This document shows, piece by piece, positions 26,198 to 33,386 of a stretch of 64,000 nt of DNA. Below the pieces are notes generated by a model. The model saw nothing but the letters and a program-made list of their open reading frames with translations, ran no database searches and was not told the DNA's origin. The position numbers and the translations under genes are program-made. Source of the stretch: Pararhizobium sp. (GTDB taxonomy: Bacteria > Pseudomonadota > Alphaproteobacteria > Rhizobiales > Rhizobiaceae); assembly GCA_017794825.1 (NCBI GenBank), contig CP051237.1, forward strand, positions 3,492,501 to 3,556,500, in the 5' to 3' direction. Position 1 is the first letter of the stretch; the number at the start of each line of letters is the position of its first letter.

Positions 26198-27394
26198 CTA
26201 TCGCGCTGCTGCTCTTGGCGCCGCGGCGCCGAGAGAGTTCGAGAAAACACGAAGGCGCCGCATGGCTTCTCGCAGGACGTCGTCGGGGACCGTCAGGGCC
26301 ACGCGGATCAACGTCTTTGCGTTTTCGCCGAATGACGCGCCGGGCATGACGGCGACGCCCTGCTCTTCGAGTAGCCGCCAGGCAAACTGCTCGCCGTTCA
26401 GACCCGTATCCGAGACGTCGATCATGACGAACATCCCGCCCGAGGCCTTGCCTGGCTTCAGGTCGGAGCAGGACGCCAGTGCGGACGAAATGAGGCCAAC
26501 GCGTGCTGCATAGCTCCTGCGCATCCTTTCGGCCGTGTCGAATGCGCCGCGCAACGCCGCTTCCGTCATGTCGGCGATGAAAGGCTGGTTGCCGAAAAGG
26601 ATGGTTTCGGAAATCGGCAGCAATTTGGTGCAGAATTCCGACGGCCCGATCGCCCAGCCGCTTCGGAAACCGGTCGCCGCAAAGGTCTTGGAAATCGACG
26701 ACACGACAATCGTACGTTCTCGCAGTTCCTCGATTTCCAGCGGAGATGCGAAAACGCCTTCGAAAATCAGGTCCTCATAGACCTCGTCACAGACGATCCA
26801 GAGGTCGTGGTCGCGAGCGATCTTGCCAAGTTCTGCAATCGTCTCGATGTCGAGAAGGGCCCCTGTCGGGTTGTGCGGGGTGTTCAGCAGGAGCACACGG
26901 CTTTGCGGCGTAACGGCTGCCTCCAGATCCGCAGGTTGCATGACGAAGCCATGTTTTATGCTGAGCGGAACAGGCTGGAGAACGGCGTCGGAGGCGCGAA
27001 TGACGCCTGTATAGGTCGCATAGTAGGGATCGCCGACGAGGACGCCCTGACCTGCGTCGACGAGGGCGATGATCGCGGCGTATAGAGCCGTCTGCGTGCC
27101 GGGAAAGCAGAGAACGTTTTGCGTGGTGATGTCCTGAAAGCGCGGTTTGTACTTGTCGACCAGCGCGTCGAGAAGCCCGGCCTCTCCACGGCCGTTGGAG
27201 TAATGGGTCCGGCCCCTGCGCATCGAGGCTTCGCACACGTCGATCAGCGCCGGATCGACCGGAATATCGGGTTCGCCGATGGTCAGTTCGATGACCTGTT
27301 CGCCGGCCGCAGACCTTTGCCGGGCGGCGTTGTGGACGGCCCATTTTTCTCCGCCAAGTGCGGCGAGACGATCGGTAATTCCTGCATAGCGCAT
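26198..27394 (-). CDS. PLP-dependent aminotransferase, class I/II
   Basis: 398-residue fold-type I transaminase. Visible motifs are IGEPDIPV near 40, the NTPHNPTGALL Asn/Pro loop, CDEVYEDLIF with the Asp that binds the pyridine nitrogen, and SSISKTFAATGFRSGW with the PLP lysine. Substrate unknown; aspartate/tyrosine-type relatives act on 2-keto acids. It lies 11 bp after the TetR gene on the same strand, so they are one operon. Start chosen at ATG 27394 (MRYAGITDRL). Operator evidence links it to a 2-hydroxyacid dehydrogenase and a class II aldolase. Confidence 0.88.
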   Translation of the reverse strand: MRYAGITDRLAALGGEKWAVHNAARQRSAAGEQVIELTIGEPDIPVDPALIDVCEASMRRGRTHYSNGRGEAGLLDALVDKYKPRFQDITTQNVLCFPGTQTALYAAIIALVDAGQGVLVGDPYYATYTGVIRASDAVLQPVPLSIKHGFVMQPADLEAAVTPQSRVLLLNTPHNPTGALLDIETIAELGKIARDHDLWIVCDEVYEDLIFEGVFASPLEIEELRERTIVVSSISKTFAATGFRSGWAIGPSEFCTKLLPISETILFGNQPFIADMTEAALRGAFDTAERMRRSYAARVGLISSALASCSDLKPGKASGGMFVMIDVSDTGLNGEQFAWRLLEEQGVAVMPGASFGENAKTLIRVALTVPDDVLREAMRRLRVFSNSLGAAAPRAAAR

Positions 27395-27405
27395 GATGTC
27401 TGTCT

Positions 27406-28062
27406 TTAATGTTCCTGTGTTGCCTGGGGTATTGATAGCGAGCCCGGCGGAAGTCCCAGCAGCCTTTCGCTTGCCTCGACGAGAATGTCGGGAAGAAGCG
27501 CCTGGCTGTAGAGACCGGAGTTCAGCGAGCCTTCCATCCACAGCCCGTCAATCAGCCCGTTCAACGCAATCGCATGACGTTTGCAGATCGCGGCGCTGTG
27601 TGGTCGCTTGTGGGCCACAAGCACGGGCTCGACCAGCGCCTCGAGCAGGTTGAGAAACTCCCTGTAGCCCTCGCGGTGTATCTCTGCGAATTGCGGATCG
27701 TAGCGAACCCGTCCAATGAATGTGGCCCACAGCGATACCTTCTGCTCCGAGAGGTTGGGCATGGTCACATTCGCGCGCAGGAACTGGCGCAGTTGCAGAT
27801 CAGCGTCCCCTTCGGTTTGTTTTGCGCTGTCGCTGGCCCGGGCGGTCAACTGCCCGACCAGATAGGCGTAGGCGGTTCTGATCATTTCGTCCTTGCTGCC
27901 GAAATAATGCCTGACAAGACCTGCGGTGACGTCGGCTTCCTCGGCGATCCTGCGGACAGTTGCTCCGTGCAACCCGTGTTGTGCGACACAGACGAGCGTC
28001 GCCTCCATAAGGCTTCGCCGGCGGTCATCGAGTGACAGGCGCTGAAACGCTTTCCTGCTCAT
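27406..28062 (-). CDS. TetR/BetI-like transcriptional repressor
   Basis: 218 residues. The N-terminal helix-turn-helix is clear: LMEATLVCVAQHGLHGATVRRIAEE, then VTAGLVRHYFGSKDEMIRTAY, which closely follows the BetI subgroup. The C-terminal ligand domain is helical. Start taken at 28062 (MSRKAF), where family members begin, with GAAGAGG just upstream; ATG at 28089 is an alternative. First gene of an operon with the aminotransferase. A near-palindromic 16-bp site 47 bp upstream of its start is repeated in front of the next transcription unit, so autoregulation is likely. Confidence 0.88.
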   Translation of the reverse strand: MSRKAFQRLSLDDRRRSLMEATLVCVAQHGLHGATVRRIAEEADVTAGLVRHYFGSKDEMIRTAYAYLVGQLTARASDSAKQTEGDADLQLRQFLRANVTMPNLSEQKVSLWATFIGRVRYDPQFAEIHREGYREFLNLLEALVEPVLVAHKRPHSAAICKRHAIALNGLIDGLWMEGSLNSGLYSQALLPDILVEASERLLGLPPGSLSIPQATQEH

Positions 28063-28108
28063 TTCCTCTTCCCGTGGTCCAGCAGACATGCTGGCTGACG
28101 CGCCATTT

Positions 28109-28124
28109 GTTATACAATTGAATA
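28109..28124. promoter_or_regulatory. Candidate TetR operator, copy 1
   Basis: GTTATACAATTGAATA, 14 of 16 bases identical to the copy at 29356-29371, in the leader of the TetR gene. The core TATACAA-TTGAATA is an imperfect palindrome in an AT-rich pocket. Confidence 0.55.
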
Positions 28125-28242
28125 ATTTTACGTCCAAGGCAAGATTACCGTTTGGCTCCATCTGGCGGCGCGTCGGGCGCGGGTTGCTTTTTCAGTCAAT
28201 TCGTCTCCGCCGAAAAGGCAGGGACTGGACGGGAGAGACAGC

Positions 28243-29199
28243 TCAGTATCCCTGCCTGGCGTCGACAGCCAGGCTGAGCGGTTGACCCGCCAGAAGTTCC
28301 CGGGCCGACAACAACGCCTGTTCGGACACGATGTAGGGCATCGAATCGCTCGCAATGTGCGGTGTAATGCGCAACCGTCGGTCCTGCCAAAACGGGTGGT
28401 CCGCGGGCAGGGGCTCCTCGCGGAACACATCCAGGCTGGCGCCGCTCAGTTGTCCGCTGTCGAGCGCCGCAACGAAGTCTTCTTCATGCAGATGTTCGCC
28501 GCGACCGATCTGCACGATCCAGGCTCCCGTTGTGAGCCGTTCAAACAGTTCTTTGTTGAGCACGTTCTCGGTTTGCGGCGTCAAAGGCAGGACATTGATC
28601 ACCATGTTCGCCCCATCGACCGCCTGCATGACGGCGTCGACGCCGGTGGTATAGGTGATGCCTTCCGTGGCGTCGCGAGGCGGTCGGCGACAGGCGACCG
28701 TGACGGAAAAGCCCAGGCGGGCGAGAGCCTTTGCGACGGCCGCGCCCATGGTTCCATGCCCAAGAACGGCGACTTCAAGCTCGTTCGGCGCACTCATCGG
28801 AAGCGGCTGCCATCGCGCGGCGTCCTGATTAGCACGCATTTGTGCAAAACCGCGTTCCACGTGCAAAACCTCATGGACGGCGTAGCCCGCCATCAGGTCT
28901 GCCTGGTGCGGATCCCTGACCCTGCAAATCGCAACGTCGTCACCGAGACCCGGATGATTGAGCAGGGCGTCGACGCCGGCTCCGACGGACATCGCCATTT
29001 CCAGATTGGGGTAGGGCGCAAAGGCCTCGGGTCCGGGCAACCAGCAAACAGCAAACCGGACTGCATCGGTGTCCTGGACTTCATGGGGATTGAGAAGGCG
29101 AACGTCCCTTGCCCGGTCGCCGAAATCAAGATCGTAAAAAGATTTCAGGTCCATGGTTTCGCTCAGAAGAACGCCGTGAATCGTTGCCGCGTTCGCCAT
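28243..29199 (-). CDS. D-2-hydroxyacid dehydrogenase (GhrA-like glyoxylate/hydroxypyruvate reductase)
   Basis: 318 residues. The NAD(P)-binding glycine motif VLGHGTMGAAVAKAL lies near 142-156, NVLPLTPQTENVL follows, and the active site Arg (IGRGEHL), Glu (LDVFREEPLP) and His (TPHIAS) are in family positions. Relatives reduce glyoxylate or hydroxypyruvate or oxidise D-2-hydroxyacids. Start is the ATG at 29199, 9 nt after GGAG; the frame opens with TTG two codons earlier. Divergent from a class II aldolase across a gap that carries the second TetR-type operator. Confidence 0.85.
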   Translation of the reverse strand: MANAATIHGVLLSETMDLKSFYDLDFGDRARDVRLLNPHEVQDTDAVRFAVCWLPGPEAFAPYPNLEMAMSVGAGVDALLNHPGLGDDVAICRVRDPHQADLMAGYAVHEVLHVERGFAQMRANQDAARWQPLPMSAPNELEVAVLGHGTMGAAVAKALARLGFSVTVACRRPPRDATEGITYTTGVDAVMQAVDGANMVINVLPLTPQTENVLNKELFERLTTGAWIVQIGRGEHLHEEDFVAALDSGQLSGASLDVFREEPLPADHPFWQDRRLRITPHIASDSMPYIVSEQALLSARELLAGQPLSLAVDARQGY

Positions 29200-29355
29200 C
29201 TTCAAAAATCTCCACCTTGGTTTCGTGCGCGGGGCATTACTGTTCTGAACTGCAGATCACGCGGCCCGCAGTTATCAATCCGGAATTGGCGTTGGTGACG
29301 AACAGGTTTGTATTGACGCCTGAGTCCGAATTGTTTTCCTTGCACTTACGGGCTA

Positions 29356-29371
29356 GTTATACAAATGTATA
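29356..29371. promoter_or_regulatory. Candidate TetR operator, copy 2 (in the 324-bp divergent gap)
   Basis: GTTATACAAATGTATA lies between the dehydrogenase (-) and aldolase (+) starts. The core TATACAAATGTATA is a near-perfect palindrome. The rest of the 29200-29523 gap holds no gene; AAGAGAGG at 29511-29518 is the aldolase ribosome binding site. Confidence 0.55.
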
Positions 29372-29523
29372 TTAAAGAGTAAAGCTGAGCGCTGCTATGC
29401 CTGGAGAGGGCGACGTCTCCCGACATGCAGCGCCGGAGCGTGTAATATGCGCTCCGTCCACCTGTAAAAGGCCCCGCGACCGCGCGACGATTAGGGCGTT
29501 CGGCGCGGGCAAGAGAGGATGAA

Positions 29524-30297
29524 ATGCTAGGCACCAGCGAGACATCTGCCGGAACATCTGCAATGAGCGACGCCGAATACCAGACGCGGGTAGAGCTTGC
29601 CGCGTGTTACAGGCTGGCGACCTATTACAAGATGACTGACATCATCTACACGCATATTACAGCGCGGGTTCCGGACGAACCCGGTCATTTTCTGATCAAT
29701 CCCTATGGCTTTCTGTGGGAAGAGATCACCGCGTCCTCCCTCGTCAAGATCGATACCGACGGTAACAAGGTCGCCCACAGTCCCCACCGCGTGAACCCCG
29801 CCGGTTTCACCATCCACAGCGCGGTCCATATGGAGCGTCACGACGCGGCTTGGGTGATGCACACACACACGCGCTCGGGCGTTGCTGTTTCCTGCCTTGA
29901 GGAAGGGCTCATGCCCCTCAACCAGATCGCGCTGCAATTCTACGGCCGCGTCGCGTATCACGATTTTGAGGGTATTGCGCTCGATCTGGAGGAGCGGCGC
30001 CGAATCACAAAGGATCTTGGCGCGCATCCGGTGCTTTTCCTGAGGAATCACGGCCTGCTGACAGTCGGTGAAAACGCCGCGCAGATGTTCTCGAACATGT
30101 TCTACCTCAACCGGGCCTGTGAAATTCAGGAATCGGTGTTGTCCATGGGCGCGCCTCTCAAACCCGTGGACGAGACAGTCGCGCGCCGCGTCACCGAGCA
30201 GTATGACCAGATGGCGTTCGATGACGGCGACCTGCTGCTCGAATGGGACGCGCAAATGCGGCTCGCCGATCGCCTTGATCCCGGCTTTCGGGACTGA
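29524..30297 (+). CDS. Class II aldolase/adducin-family protein
   Basis: 257 residues. The zinc site of the class II aldolase fold is visible as HTHTRSGVAVS (about 114-124) and LRNHGLLTVG (about 173-182), with the ICYTHITARVP-like IIYTHITARVP near 40 that helps bind substrate. Members cleave or epimerise phosphorylated sugars, or decarboxylate; no specific substrate can be assigned. Length is longer than fuculose-phosphate aldolases (about 215) and matches the adducin-like group. Start at ATG 29524 after AAGAGAGG. Divergent from the 2-hydroxyacid dehydrogenase, with a shared operator. Confidence 0.8.
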   Translation: MLGTSETSAGTSAMSDAEYQTRVELAACYRLATYYKMTDIIYTHITARVPDEPGHFLINPYGFLWEEITASSLVKIDTDGNKVAHSPHRVNPAGFTIHSAVHMERHDAAWVMHTHTRSGVAVSCLEEGLMPLNQIALQFYGRVAYHDFEGIALDLEERRRITKDLGAHPVLFLRNHGLLTVGENAAQMFSNMFYLNRACEIQESVLSMGAPLKPVDETVARRVTEQYDQMAFDDGDLLLEWDAQMRLADRLDPGFRD

Positions 30298-30895
30298 ACG
30301 GGTTTGTTGACGCACATCACACCGGCTCAGGCTTTTCTGATAATCGGCCATCGAGCGAAGGCGGACAGGGCGCAGGAGGAGGCCGCCGCATCTGCGAAGG
30401 AGTGTTGTGCGACGCACAATTTTTCCGTGTGATGAAAATTTAATCTCAATCAGCGTTCGCCTAAAATTTAGCCGAAACAATCTTGACATACCTACGGGGC
30501 GTGCCTACCCTTGACGATGAGTTTGGGCGGACAAGACGCCGTCCGACAAGGCTTTCTTTCAGGATTGCGGGCATGTCTCGGAGCGCAATTCCCTGAAAAC
30601 CGACGGTTGGCGATCCATCTACGGTCGCCTTTCAGGCCATGGCGAGCTCGCAGCGAGATTCGCCTGCCACGACCGTTGAACACACGCCCGTCCGATGAAG
30701 TCTCCCGCAGTTTGGAGGCGCGTGAACAAGACGGGAATGCGTGTCGGGCGCCCTGTTGCCCCGGCTACAGGCGTTGCATGCAGCTGGTTACGGGCCGGCG
30801 GTTCGCCATGCAATGACAACAGTTTCCGTGTCGGATTTTCCGGCGAACCAAGCGGTGCTTTCGTTCTCTTCGAACCGCCCAGCAAGGAGCAAATA
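30298..30895. other. 598-bp leader/intergenic region upstream of the TusA-like gene
   Basis: No credible gene. It holds two copies of AAAATTTA (near 30427 and 30464), then TTGACA at 30483-30488, a possible -35 box; no good -10 is visible 17 bp on. AAGGAG at 30884-30889 is the ribosome binding site of the downstream gene. If transcription starts near 30510, the untranslated leader would be nearly 390 nt. I do not recognise a known riboswitch in it. Confidence 0.35.
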
Positions 30896-31168
30896 ATGCA
30901 CGTTTCGAACACCATAAATTGTAGCGGTCTTTCCACTGCGCCGACTGTCCTGCGCATCAAGCAGGCTTTGATCGGCTTTCCGGATGAAAAATTGCCGCTC
31001 GGTGTCCTGGTCGATTCGGAATGCGATTGCGCGCGCCTCGTCAGTTCTCTGGGATCCACGGCCGGTGATGTGTATCTGGCGTCCGATGTCAGACAAATAC
31101 CCGCACATCTGTCTGCAGCAACAAAACGCGGCGCCCGGTCAGCCGATACAGTCCACCAGGTATCCTGA
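30896..31168 (+). CDS. TusA-like small protein lacking the Cys-Pro-x-Pro motif
   Basis: 90 residues. INCSGLSTAPTVLRIKQAL follows the TusA/SirA pattern LDCRGLxCPxPVLRTKKAL, with the fold's first strand and helix, and VLVDSECDCARLVSSLGSTAG fits the second half. The catalytic CPxP of sulfur-carrier TusA is replaced by STAP, so persulfide transfer through that Cys is not possible, though other Cys (two in ECDC) exist. Start chosen at ATG 30896, 6 nt after AAGGAG; the open frame continues 67 codons upstream without support. Followed by a strong terminator, so it is its own unit. Assignment is by motif recall. Confidence 0.55.
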   Translation: MHVSNTINCSGLSTAPTVLRIKQALIGFPDEKLPLGVLVDSECDCARLVSSLGSTAGDVYLASDVRQIPAHLSAATKRGARSADTVHQVS

Positions 31169-31177
31169 AAGTTTTGA

Positions 31178-31200
31178 GCCGCCGCTCCGGCGGCTTTTTT
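31178..31200 (+). terminator. Rho-independent terminator after the TusA-like gene
   Basis: GCCGCCG (31178-31184), loop CTC, CGGCGGC (31188-31194), then six T. A textbook intrinsic terminator for the + strand. Confidence 0.9.
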
Positions 31201-31252
31201 CATCCGCAAGAAATCCTGCTGCACAGACGACGCATGACGTCCGGGAGCAGCA

Positions 31253-31333
31253 ATGCTCGATATCAGGATAGCTGCAGCAACACGGATGATGCGTCAGTGG
31301 CGGCACGCGTCCGGTCGGCGCTATCTGCAATAA
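31253..31333 (+). CDS. Possible 26-codon leader ORF before the methyltransferase
   Basis: ATG at 31253 follows GGGAG (31242-31246), and the frame ends at TAA 31331-31333, ten bases before the methyltransferase start and touching its AAGGAAGAAAG ribosome binding site. The predicted peptide is basic (RMMRQWRH, GRRYLQ). Such placement could couple translation, but the ORF is short enough to occur by chance. Confidence 0.25.
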   Translation: MLDIRIAAATRMMRQWRHASGRRYLQ

Positions 31334-31343
31334 AGGAAGAAAG

Positions 31344-32267
31344 ATGATCGAAACCACTGGCTCCGCAACCACCAGTGCTAGCGAGACATATGGTCTTAGT
31401 CCCGAAGCGCCCGACTTCGCTTTTGATCCGGGCGATCCATGGACCCGGACGTTTCAAATGGGCCTGGAACGCGCCAACCTGCAGGGCAAAACGGTTTATG
31501 AAGTCGGCATAGGCACGGGCGTCAACGTGGCTTTCGTGTTGCGGATGTGCGGCGTTTCCACGGTTTTCGGCAGCGATCTTGATCCGCGCCTCGTTGAACT
31601 CGCCGAACGAAATATTCACAGCCTGTCGCCTGAGCACGCCGAGCAGTTCCAACCGGTCAAGGGCGCCGTAAGCCTTGTCGATACGGAAGAAGCGCGTGCA
31701 AAAATAGCGCAAACAGATGTCGTTATCGCCTGTCTTCCCCAGGTGGGGGATCCCGACGATTCCCGGCTGGCGGCGTTTCGCGAGGCGCAGTCCGTGCCGC
31801 TTGCAAGCGGGGTGGATGAGCGGGCCGAGGATCATATCGCCCACTATTATCCCTGGGCGATGTTTGACGAATATCCTTTCAATGCGGTCGGTCTGGGATT
31901 GAATGAAGCTCTGTTGCGCCGGATACGCGAACATGCTCCCAAAGCCGAGGTCGTCATGAATTTCGGCTGTCGTATCGGAACCGCCATTATTTTCGATTTC
32001 TTCAGGGCCAACGGATTTGAGCCGGAAAAGCTCGCTTCACAAATGGTGCGACAGGACGCCGGCACGGATATCTCGTTCTTCGTTGCGCTGGAGAAAGCCC
32101 TGACGGGAACGGGCCTGGAGAAGGACTTCGTGTGCGAATTCTTCGCCGACGAGAAAGGCGACATGCCGCTGTCGGCATGCGAAGCACAAAACCTGTCGGA
32201 ACAGAATCCCGACGTCGCTCTCTATCATGAGGTCTGCGTCATTCGCGGCCGCCCGACCGACGCCTGA
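31344..32267 (+). CDS. SAM-dependent methyltransferase resembling methionine S-methyltransferase (MmtN/plant MMT type)
   Basis: 307 residues, class I Rossmann methyltransferase. Motif I is VYEVGIGTGVNVAF (about 51-64) and SDLDPRLVELAERNI carries the acidic residue that binds the SAM ribose. The catalytic loop VVIACLPQVGDPDD, the later VMNFGCRIG and the AGTDISFFVALEK segment closely follow the order in the N-terminal part of plant methionine S-methyltransferase (GCIPQ, FNMGGRPG, ADTDIS..VEIEK) as I recall it. Bacterial MmtN of similar length makes S-methylmethionine, the first step of one DMSP pathway. No decarboxylase or transaminase of that pathway is adjacent, so substrate is unproven. AAGGAAG precedes the ATG. 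Confidence 0.6.
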   Translation: MIETTGSATTSASETYGLSPEAPDFAFDPGDPWTRTFQMGLERANLQGKTVYEVGIGTGVNVAFVLRMCGVSTVFGSDLDPRLVELAERNIHSLSPEHAEQFQPVKGAVSLVDTEEARAKIAQTDVVIACLPQVGDPDDSRLAAFREAQSVPLASGVDERAEDHIAHYYPWAMFDEYPFNAVGLGLNEALLRRIREHAPKAEVVMNFGCRIGTAIIFDFFRANGFEPEKLASQMVRQDAGTDISFFVALEKALTGTGLEKDFVCEFFADEKGDMPLSACEAQNLSEQNPDVALYHEVCVIRGRPTDA

Positions 32268-32361
32268 GCAGGGGGATACGTATGAACCCTGATGGCAATG
32301 GTGCGAAGCTTAAGGCGGTCGTCATAGTAGATCGTGGCGCCCGATTGGTTCGGGCTTCACA

Positions 32362-32739
32362 TCACTCAGCGACAAATGTCGCGGTGTTCGCCAGGGTGAA
32401 TTCTCCGTTTTCATCATCCCGGTGATGGCGCTCCGCCTTGTAGCCGTCGCCGTCGGATGTGAGGACATAGAGCGTCTGCTTGTTGCCGAACTCGAGACCC
32501 CTGTCAGTCTTTGTCACTTCAAAGTCGGGAAAGCATCTTTCCTCCGAACTCTTGGACGTGAAGCAATAAGTAACTGTGTTTTCATCCTTGAATATAATCT
32601 TGGATGAGCCGATGACTTCATTTGTCGAAGCGTTACGCCATTCTCCAGTGTAGGAGCGCTCGTCAGATGCATGTGCCACAGCAAACGTCGAGAGAAACAG
32701 TGTAACGACAAGTGGGAATGCTTTGGGAAAATTGCGCAT
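32362..32739 (-). CDS. Small secreted protein
   Basis: 125 residues with a clear signal peptide (about 1-24, MRNFPKAFPLVVTLFLSTFA, cleavage after AHA) and a mature domain of about 100 residues, probably beta-rich: TGEWRNASTNEVIGSSKIIF and TVTYCFTSKSSEERCFPDFEV, with two Cys that could form a disulfide. The pattern recalls small lipocalin-like stress domains, but no family is recognised. Start at ATG 32739 after GGAGATCAC; 38 more upstream codons are open. Convergent with the methyltransferase. Confidence 0.65.
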   Translation of the reverse strand: MRNFPKAFPLVVTLFLSTFAVAHASDERSYTGEWRNASTNEVIGSSKIIFKDENTVTYCFTSKSSEERCFPDFEVTKTDRGLEFGNKQTLYVLTSDGDGYKAERHHRDDENGEFTLANTATFVAE

Positions 32740-33022
32740 GTGATCTCCATATTTGGCTTTTGGTATTCCTATAGCTTTCGATCGATTGAATCCACAGTGA
32801 GGTTGGCGCAACGCTGAAATTCTTGTCTGGTGTGATATCGCGTTGTCGTCCACGCCGAGCGGCCGCCATGCTCAACAAGGGATTCCGTCCCCGAAAAGAA
32901 CATAGAGCGAACAAAATGAATGCAATTGCGACGGTTTTGTGCTATGAATACGGGTCCGGATATCGATGTCCAGAATGGGCGGCAACCGACAGGAGTTGAC
33001 CGTTTTTTTCCGCGAAACGCGA

Positions 33023-33117
33023 ATTCCCGAAACAAAGCCAGATTGGCGAAGCCTGATTCCCGAAACAAAGCCAAAGTCCGGAAAACGCGAAAAGGGGGAT
33101 TCCCGAAACAAAGCCAA
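33023..33117 (+). repeat. Three copies of TTCCCGAAACAAAGCCA
   Basis: The 17-mer occurs at about 33024-33040, 33057-33073 and 33101-33117, spaced 33 and 44 bases apart. The reverse complement recurs many times at 49.37-49.98 kb, so the two clusters flank the fucose-type gene cluster in opposite orientation. They lie in a 545-bp gap (32740-33284) that otherwise shows no gene and becomes very AT-rich after 33120. Confidence 0.8.
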
Positions 33118-33244
33118 ACTCATTAAAAACATATAAAAAACAATATTTTAGATGAAATAGATCGTTTGTTGAGCTTGCCAGTGTCCAATCCGTGCAGGTT
33201 GCTTATGACAATCAGGGCGACGGCGGCCTTGCATCAATCCTCCA

Positions 33245-33267
33245 TATGTGAATATATTATTTACATA
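33245..33267. promoter_or_regulatory. AT-rich near-palindrome upstream of the CoA-transferase operon
   Basis: TATGTGAATA at the left and TATTTACATA at the right frame a 23-bp imperfect palindrome, 8 bp upstream of the GGGAGG ribosome binding site at 33275-33280. Its position fits a repressor site for the operon that starts here. Confidence 0.45.
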
Positions 33268-33284
33268 AGAATTTGGGAGGATGT

Positions 33285-33386
33285 ATGGGACTGCCCTTCA
33301 CGCACATTGCCTGCGATATGCGAATGCGTTCACGGGACCGGTACCCACTTCCGGCGGGCCCCCGGACCGGATCGGTTTCGGCATGA
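33285..33386 (+). CDS. Possible 33-codon leader ORF coupled to the CoA-transferase gene
   Basis: ATG 33285 lies 4 bp after GGGAGG, a strong ribosome binding site. The frame reads MGLPFTHIACDMRMRSRDRY and on to a TGA at 33384-33386 that overlaps the ATG of the CoA-transferase (ATGA). The CoA-transferase start itself has no Shine-Dalgarno. This looks like a leader peptide that couples translation, or a relict of a gene end. An alternative is that the CoA-transferase starts at ATG 33281 in its own frame, with a 34-residue extension. Confidence 0.35.
   Translation: MGLPFTHIACDMRMRSRDRYPLPAGPRTGSVSA

Noticed and set aside
30298..30895. Known riboswitch (cobalamin or SAM type) before the TusA-like gene
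   Set aside because: I could not find the conserved core elements of either class; only unexplained sequence remains.
30695..30895. 67-codon N-terminal extension of the TusA-like protein
   Set aside because: No ribosome binding site at its start, whereas AAGGAG is 6 nt before ATG 30896, and the extension has no TusA-like features.
32283..32423. Short plus-strand ORF after the methyltransferase gene
   Set aside because: It has a fair ribosome site, but most of it overlaps the end of the secreted-protein gene on the other strand and it shows no family signal.
33023..33117. CRISPR array
   Set aside because: Three 17-bp copies with unequal spacing (33 and 44 bp between starts), degenerate relatives at 49 kb and no cas gene.
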